From: Amphiura filiformis | Taxonomy: Eukaryota; Echinodermata; Ophiuroidea; Amphilepidida; Amphiuridae | DNA: 64,000 nucleotides | Direction of reading: 5' to 3' | Assembly (NCBI RefSeq): GCF_039555335.1 | Contig: NC_092628.1 | Span: 34,184,965 to 34,248,964 of the forward strand | Part shown: one piece after another, positions 57,924 through 64,000 of the stretch | Layout of the letters: the number at the start of each line of letters is the position of its first letter | Numbering within the stretch: position 1 is the first letter of the stretch | Translations under genes and position numbers: made by a program | Notes under the pieces: generated by a model | What the model was told of the DNA's origin: nothing | Database searches by the model: none | The model's input: the letters and a program-made list of their open reading frames with translations, nothing else

Positions 57924-60900
57924 TGTAAAAGCTGTATCTGGTGCATGGTCTAAATATGCATCTTTTTGCACCAATGAATCTATAATGTCTGTTTTAGTGC
58001 GCCTAAATCCAAAATAATTAAAAAATCTAAGTGGCTTTTTTTCACTGCAAATTTTGTTTTGTTTACATCACATTTGCTGGCGTTAACAACATAATGAATG
58101 CGCCTTGACTGCGTTGGACATACTGGCGCGCAGAGTTGCGCCGGCGTCACGCTGACGCGAATCATGGTAATAACAAGATTTCGCATTCGCCAAGCATTGC
58201 CGACTCATTATTTCCGCCAATTTACTAAGCTGTCTTGAGCCATGTGACTTTTTAGAGTTGAAAAGAGTGAAATAAATCAAGCAAAAATACAAGTAAATAT
58301 TAGGAAGTTGTATTTTATCAGTTTCAAGTGAAAGAATACATCTTAGTGTTGATAAATATCAAGAAATCTCAAATTCGGGTGTGGACGAATGTGTCTCCCC
58401 TACTCTGGCCTTGTACTTCACAAGTACATGTTAAGCAGGGACAGAGTCAATCTTGTTTGGTTTGGTTTATCAAATTAATAGGATGACATCAATCTTTTGG
58501 TTTGGTCCCTTATAGGTAACATAAAGTCAACAACATTATTAATATTCAGTTTTTCAAAAACCTAAATTTGAAATTAATGAAACATATTAAGTTAAAAAAT
58601 TATTTGCCCAAATTGTTTTTGAGACATTTTAAACCTTAAATTCTAATAAGATGTAAAAATTAATTTTGGTGCATCTTTGGAAATCCAATGTACAATGTAT
58701 AGTTTTGAATGTTTCCAGCCCAATGCTAATGCTGCACCGGCATTTAAGCTTCAATTTGAAGAAATATTATTCTTAGAATATAGACCTAGTAATTAAAACA
58801 AAAGCAATATAATTATTGAGATTAAAAAACAAAAGTAGAGAATATTTGAGACATGTTAAATTGTATATTAATTGTGATAAGGAAAAACCTAATAATAGTA
58901 ATATGAGAGTAGTTTTACAGGAAATTATGTGCAGATTATTGATACTTATTTTCATTTTCACTTTTATTTATTTCTTGTAAACATGTTTCATTGTGATATA
59001 TTACACAATCAACCTTGGGCTTGCGATTCATTAAAGGTATCCTCTATATTTATTGTAAAAGCTGTATCTGGTGCATGGTCTAAATATGCATCTTTTTGCA
59101 CCAATGAATCTATAATGTCTGTTTTTAGTGCGCCTAAATCCAAAATAATTAAAAAATCTAAGTGGCTTTTTCACTGCAAATTTTTGTTTTGTTTACATCA
59201 CATTTGCTGGCGTTAACAACATAATGAATGCGCCTTGACTGCGTTGGACATACGCTTAGAGTGGCGCCGCGGCACACAACCCGAATCGCGCGCGGAATCA
59301 AAATAATTCGCATTCGCGCATTGCCGACTCATTATTTCCCGCCAATTTACTAAGCTGTCTTGAGCCATGTGACTTTTTAGAGTTGAAAAGAGTGAAATAA
59401 ATCAAGCAAAAATACAAGTAAATATTAGGAAGTTGTATTTTTATCAGTTTCAAGTGAAAGAATACATCTTAGTGTTGATAAATATCAAGAAATCTCAAAT
59501 TCGGGTGTGGACGAATGTGTCTCCCCTTACTCTGGCCTTGTACTTCACAAGTACATGTTAAGCAGGGACAGAGTCAATCTTGTTTGGTTTGGTTTATCAA
59601 ATTAATAGGATGACATCAATCTTTTGGTTTGGTCCCTTATAGGTAACATAAAGTCAACAACATTATTAATATTCAGTTTTTCAAAAACCTAAATTTGAAA
59701 TTAATGAAACATATTAAGTTAAAAAATTATTTGCCCAAATTGTTTTTGAGACATTTTAAACCTTAAATTCTAATAAGATGTAAAAATTAATTTTGGTGCA
59801 TCTTTGGAAATCCAATGTACAATGTATAGTTTTGAATGTTTCCAGCCCAATGCTAATGCTGCACCGGCATTTAGCTTCAATTTGAAGAAATATTATTCTT
59901 AGAATATAGACCTAGTAATTAAAACAAAAGCAATATAATTATTGAGATTAAAAAACAAAAGTAGAGAATATTTGAGACATGTTAAATTGTATATTAATTG
60001 TGATAAGGAAAAACCTAATAATAGTAATATGAGAGTAGTTTTACAGGAAATTATGTGCAGATTATTGATACTTATTTTCATTTTCACTTTTATTTATTTC
60101 TTGTAAACATGTTTCATTGTGATATATTACACAATCAACCTTGGGCTTGCGATTCATTAAAGGTATCCTCTATATTTATTGTAAAAGCTGTATCTGGTGC
60201 ATGGTCTAAATATGCATCTTTTTGCACCAATGAATCTATAATGTCTGTTTTAGTGCGCCTAAATCCAAAATAATTAAAAAATCTAAGTGGCTTTTTTTTC
60301 ACTGCAAATTTTTGTTTTGTTTACATCACATTTGCTGGCGTTAACAACATAATGAATGCGCCTTGACTGCGTTGGACATCGCGCAGAGTTGCGCTTGGCG
60401 TCACGCTTGACTTGAATCATGGGTAATAACAAGATTTCGCATTCAGCGCATTGCCGACTCATTATTTCCGCCAATTTACTAAGCTGTCTTGAGCCATGTG
60501 ACTTTTTAGAGTTGAAAAGAGTGAAATAAATCAAGCAAAAATACAAGTAAATATTAGGAAGTTGTATTTTTATCAGTTTCAAGTGAAAGAATACATCTTA
60601 GTGTTGATAAATATCAAGAAATCTCAAATTCGGGTGTGGACGAATGTGTCTCCCCTACTCTGGCCTTTGTACTTCACAAGTACATGTTAAGCAGGGACAG
60701 AGTCAATCTTGTTTGGTTTGGTTTATCAAATTAATAGGATGACATCAATCTTTTGGTTTGGTCCCTTATAGGTAACATAAAGTCAACAACATTATTAATA
60801 TTCAGTTTTTCAAAAACCTAAATTTGAAATTAATGAAACATATTAAGTTAAAAAATTATTTGCCCAAATTGTTTTTGAGACATTTTAAACCTTAAATTCT

Positions 60901-61311
60901 AATAAGATGTAAAAATTAATTTTGGTGCATCTTTGGAAATCCAATGTACAATGTATAGTTTTGAATGTTTCCAGCCCAATGCTAATGCTGCACCGGCATT
61001 TAAGCTTCAATTTGAAGAAATATTATTCTTAGAATATAGACCTAGTAATTAAAACAAAAGCAATATAATTATTGAGATTAAAAAACAAAAGTAGAGAATA
61101 TTTGAGACATGTTAAATTGTATATTAATTGTGATAAGGAAAAACCTAATAATAGTAATATGAGAGTAGTTTTACAGGAAATTATGTGCAGATTATTGATA
61201 CTTATTTTCATTTTCACTTTTATTTATTTCTTGTAAACATGTTTCATTGTGATATATTACACAATCAACCTTGGGCTTGCGATTCATTAAAGGTATCCTC
61301 TATATTTATTG
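57924..61311. repeat. Three tandem copies of a ~1.13-kb unit
   Basis: Copies begin with TGTAAAAGCTGTATCTGGTG at 57924, 59054 and 60180; the third ends at 61311 (unit lengths 1130, 1126 and ~1131). They are almost identical except a GC-rich patch just after GCCTTGACTGCGTTGGACAT, where all three differ. Other differences are mostly single-base indels in homopolymers. Identical 62-residue frames in each copy are repeat by-products, not genes. Confidence 0.97.
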
Positions 61312-62230
61312 TCTGTTGTAACAAAAATATACATGTTGCTTATTTCAAATGTTCTGAGGTTTCACCTTTGAACCCTTCAATATGACAAAGATAGCTAAAC
61401 CATTATTGCTCATTATATTATTATCAAGTCACAACAAGACAGAAACTAGACCTTGAACTTGAAGATATCCACTACCTACATCAATTGAAGTAATTTTAAA
61501 AAAATGTCTCTTAACATTTGTACAAGAAAATGGTTTTGGACCCATTATTAAGGCAAGGGAGATGACAGGAGCTATATTTTTTAGTTTTTATTTAACTGAA
61601 ATACTGCAGTGTATACCTCTGTTAGGAAATGAGTCAAGAAGCCAAGAATTATAGGTCTTAATGTTTCTTGAGTTGAGACCAATATATATATAAACAAAAG
61701 ATTTTGGCATTGTCCTACTCCCAAGAAAAATCATGTATATCATCTGAGGGCGGAAATAACACCATTTATATTTAGCCTGAATGTGTTCTCTTTTATAGGA
61801 CCCATAGGACCCTCTTTTGTGTCAGCTTTAGTTGTCTCAATATAATACTCAAATTTTGAGTGCATGTTGTCAGTCTGTCATAGGAAGGCATATATTACCA
61901 CATTAAAAAGATATAATGGAAATGACACCATTTAGTTCTGTGATCTCCTTTATAGGACCCATACCCTTCCTTTTGTGTGTCAGCTTTAGCTGTCTCAATA
62001 GAATACAAAAATTTTGAGTGCAAGTTGTCAGTCTGTCATAGGAAGGCATATTCGGGGGCATATTACCACATTAAAAAATATTAATGATCACAAAGTCACT
62101 GATCTGGGGGTGATGAAAAATGTGTTTTTGAGAATGAGATTTGACCAAAAATGTCTTTTGCCTATGGGGATAAAACATTAGTCAAGTTTGAATAATGTAA
62201 TTGTTGTTTATTGTTGCTGTTTGTTTTCTT
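61312..62230. repeat. Intergenic DNA with a two-copy ~165-bp tandem repeat
   Basis: At 61755-61918 and 61919-62084, two copies share TTTTATAGGACCCATA, GTGTCAGCTTTAG, TTTTGAGTGCA and GTCAGTCTGTCATAGGAAGG. The second has a short insertion (TTCGGGGGCA). No gene in the remainder. Confidence 0.75.
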
Positions 62231-62302
62231 TGTTGATTGATTGATTGATATATTGATTGATATATTGATTGATTGATTTATTAATTGATTGATTGATTTC
62301 AA
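62231..62302. repeat. (ATTG)n microsatellite
   Basis: ATTG/TTGA units with interspersed ATATATTG variants. Confidence 0.93.
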
Positions 62303-63609
62303 TCACATAAATATAAAAATAAAAAAGTTTGCTACCATTTCATATCAGTATTCCTTTAATCTTTTCCTAGCTTAGATGCATTTAGTTTCACTTTTGTTAC
62401 TGCTCCAAGGTCATATGAAATTTTTATGATTTTGATACTGCTTCACAATAATATTCTAAAATATGTAGTCTATGATGATGATTTTGTTGCAATCTTTATT
62501 CTTTTCTTGTCATATTTCTGATTCTGATTTTGGTTTTCTTCCAGTACCGGGTAGTCTTGTTATTTTTGAGATCATACAATTCCAGGAATACCCAAGTACC
62601 AGGACATGTAACTCTGGGTGTAACTCATTTTAAAGTGTACTTTTAAGTACACCTTTAGCCTTTCAAACATTTACCCTTACAATAAGTTCAAAATATGGTA
62701 ATTAATAATTTCATTGAAATAGTTGCATGTATACATGACATAAAATGTGTATATTTTGTGTACATAAAATGTGATTTATGAAGGTGTACATTCAGTATAA
62801 ATAATGGCGGTACATATTGAAGTTGATGGTATGCAGGCTGCAGACCAGGTGTACTCTTTGATACATGTTACATATAATTGCACCATTGATAGCTGAGTGA
62901 AGACATTTAGTTTCATAGCATTATGGTATAGTTTCCTGTTTTGCTTGTTTAAAGTCCGATGTATACTCCACTTTGCGGCTGCGCAAAGTTGGGAATTGGT
63001 TTTTTATCACAGCTTCGTACAAAGTGGAGTATACATTGGACATATTAAAGGTTCGGAAATAATATTTCTTTATTTTTTTGTTTGTTTCTCTTTTTGATGA
63101 TAATAATAATGTTTTGTATTTCGTTTTATTTGTTTTCTTTCTTTTCACCAGTTTCAAGCTGAATACATGATTACATGTTCTGAAAATATGGCATAAACTC
63201 AAGTCTGCCACATAGCGTGTTACATTGCATGGTAAGTCAGTTTCAGGTCATATACTTTTGCTCTTGTGTTTATAACTGATGAGCTTTTTGCAATAATTAT
63301 TGTACCCAATATGGTTTGCCAAAATCGCTTGTCCCCTTGTGGCTCACTTATAAGGATATTTAAAAATATCCTTAGCTGCCCTCCTCCCATTTGAAATGCC
63401 CCCTCCCTTGGTATTTTCATGTTGGAAGTATACATGGATGTGTCACCCAAATGGCCTTACCGTTAGGAGGCTTGTAGAGATATTCTGCCCATTCCCTACT
63501 AGATTGCCCTCTGTAAAAAAATATGTTTTGGGCAAAATCAGGAGGAAAAAGAAGAAAATGAGTGATGCCGTTTTTTGATCTGTGTTTCTTTCTTTCTCAA
63601 CATGTACAG
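62303..63609. other. Intergenic or 5' intron DNA upstream of the last exon
   Basis: No coding region supported. The 3' end has the pyrimidine-rich tract TTTCTTTCTTTCTCAACATG followed by TACAG at 63605-63609, a plausible splice acceptor for the exon that follows. Confidence 0.35.
62954..63041. mobile_element. 88-bp foldback MITE
   Basis: GTCCGATGTATACTCCACTT at left pairs with AAGTGGAGTATACATTGGAC at right (one mismatch). The centre also has CTTTGCGGCTGCGCAAAG, a second small hairpin. Confidence 0.8.
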
Positions 63610-63631
63610 GTAACAACCACTACACATAACC

Positions 63632-63932
63632 ATGGAAATGTTCCCACGTACAGTGTGTGTTGATCTCAGACAAGAAGACATAACACCATGTGATAGTTTT
63701 GCAGTGCCACCACCTGGGTTTAACGTCACATTTCCTGAAGTTCCTACATCACCACTGCCAACTACAAAGAAAACAACTACTATCCGAGCTGGAACCACTA
63801 CACCAATTACTCGCATAACTATAACCACAGTCACTGCAAGCAATCTTCCACCAAAAACACCCAAGATTACAACAAAAACTGCAACAACTCCATGGAAATC
63901 AACTACAATTGCTCCATATGAACCTAATATAG
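63632..63932 (+). CDS. Candidate exon: Thr/Pro-rich (mucin-like) protein, partial
   Basis: An open stretch of ~100 codons starts at an ATG in good context (ACCATGG) and ends at a donor ATAG|GTATGA at 63932/63933. The frame would continue 19 codons into the presumed intron before a stop. Residues 1-30 hold two Cys (9 and 20) and PPPG. Residues ~37-95 are dominated by Thr, Pro and Lys (TTKKTTT, TTTPITRITITT, TPKITTKTATTP), typical of an O-glycosylated extracellular stalk. There is no signal peptide after this ATG. The true start may therefore lie upstream, with the exon opening at an acceptor such as ACGTACAG|TGTG (63650/63651). An acceptor at 63609/63610 would put a TAA in frame, so it fits only if this is the first coding exon. 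No family was recognised. Confidence 0.45.
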
Positions 63933-64000
63933 GTATGATTATAGAAACTATAGTGACTGGGTCCAAGTATTTGGGTCATTTGCATCTTTAAGTAACAAAG

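Noticed and set aside
58773-61217. The same 62-residue membrane-like frame found three times
   Set aside because: It recurs because the 1.13-kb unit is in tandem; AT-rich sequence easily gives hydrophobic frames and no start or domain supports it.

Overview
The window is animal nuclear DNA and mostly non-coding. It is AT-rich and dense in small inverted-repeat transposons, SINE and LINE remnants, microsatellites and minisatellites. It has no operons and no bacterial-style gene packing. The clear genes are one intronless aminergic-type GPCR and one tRNA, plus one candidate exon at the right edge. The GPCR type, the marine-invertebrate style of repeats and the recurrent AGGCCTA/TACATGTA words suggest an invertebrate deuterostome, most likely an echinoderm. 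That is inference; no marker here settles the species.

Layout. 1-1560 is a 34-bp minisatellite. 2024-3085 is the GPCR gene. 3.5-9.5 kb holds a hairpin element, an (ATT)n tract, palindromic GAGTC repeats, a degenerate ~250-bp tandem repeat interrupted by a 500-bp hAT-type element with intact 8-bp target duplication, a 15/16-bp minisatellite and a palindrome cluster. 10.9 kb is tRNA-Arg(CCT) on the minus strand. 12.8-25.6 kb contains MITE-like elements, a tRNA-derived SINE, a 1.16-kb inverted-repeat element, two tandem copies of a second SINE family and a 1.9-kb element flanked by TTAA.

26,784-33,600 is the most striking object. It is a 6.8-kb unit whose two ends are ~0.8-kb arrays of the same short tandem repeat in opposite orientation, with matching termini and a perfect 8-bp flanking duplication. 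This is the architecture of foldback (FB/TU-like) transposons. No transposase is visible inside.

33.6-49.7 kb holds a MITE with another MITE nested in it, copies of a poly-G/C-rich repeat family, near-perfect hairpin elements and a 5'-truncated LINE. 50.3-51.95 kb is a tandem-repeat block whose 118-bp units are built from AGGTCA/GGGTCA half-sites spaced DR4-DR5-DR4. 57.9-61.3 kb is a three-copy ~1.13-kb tandem repeat. At 63.6 kb a Thr/Pro-rich exon with a plausible splice donor starts a gene that leaves the window.

The GPCR and the tRNA are independent single genes. Most of the structure here records transposition and tandem-repeat growth, not a gene pathway. All element-class calls rest on termini and target duplications read by eye; no database search was possible.
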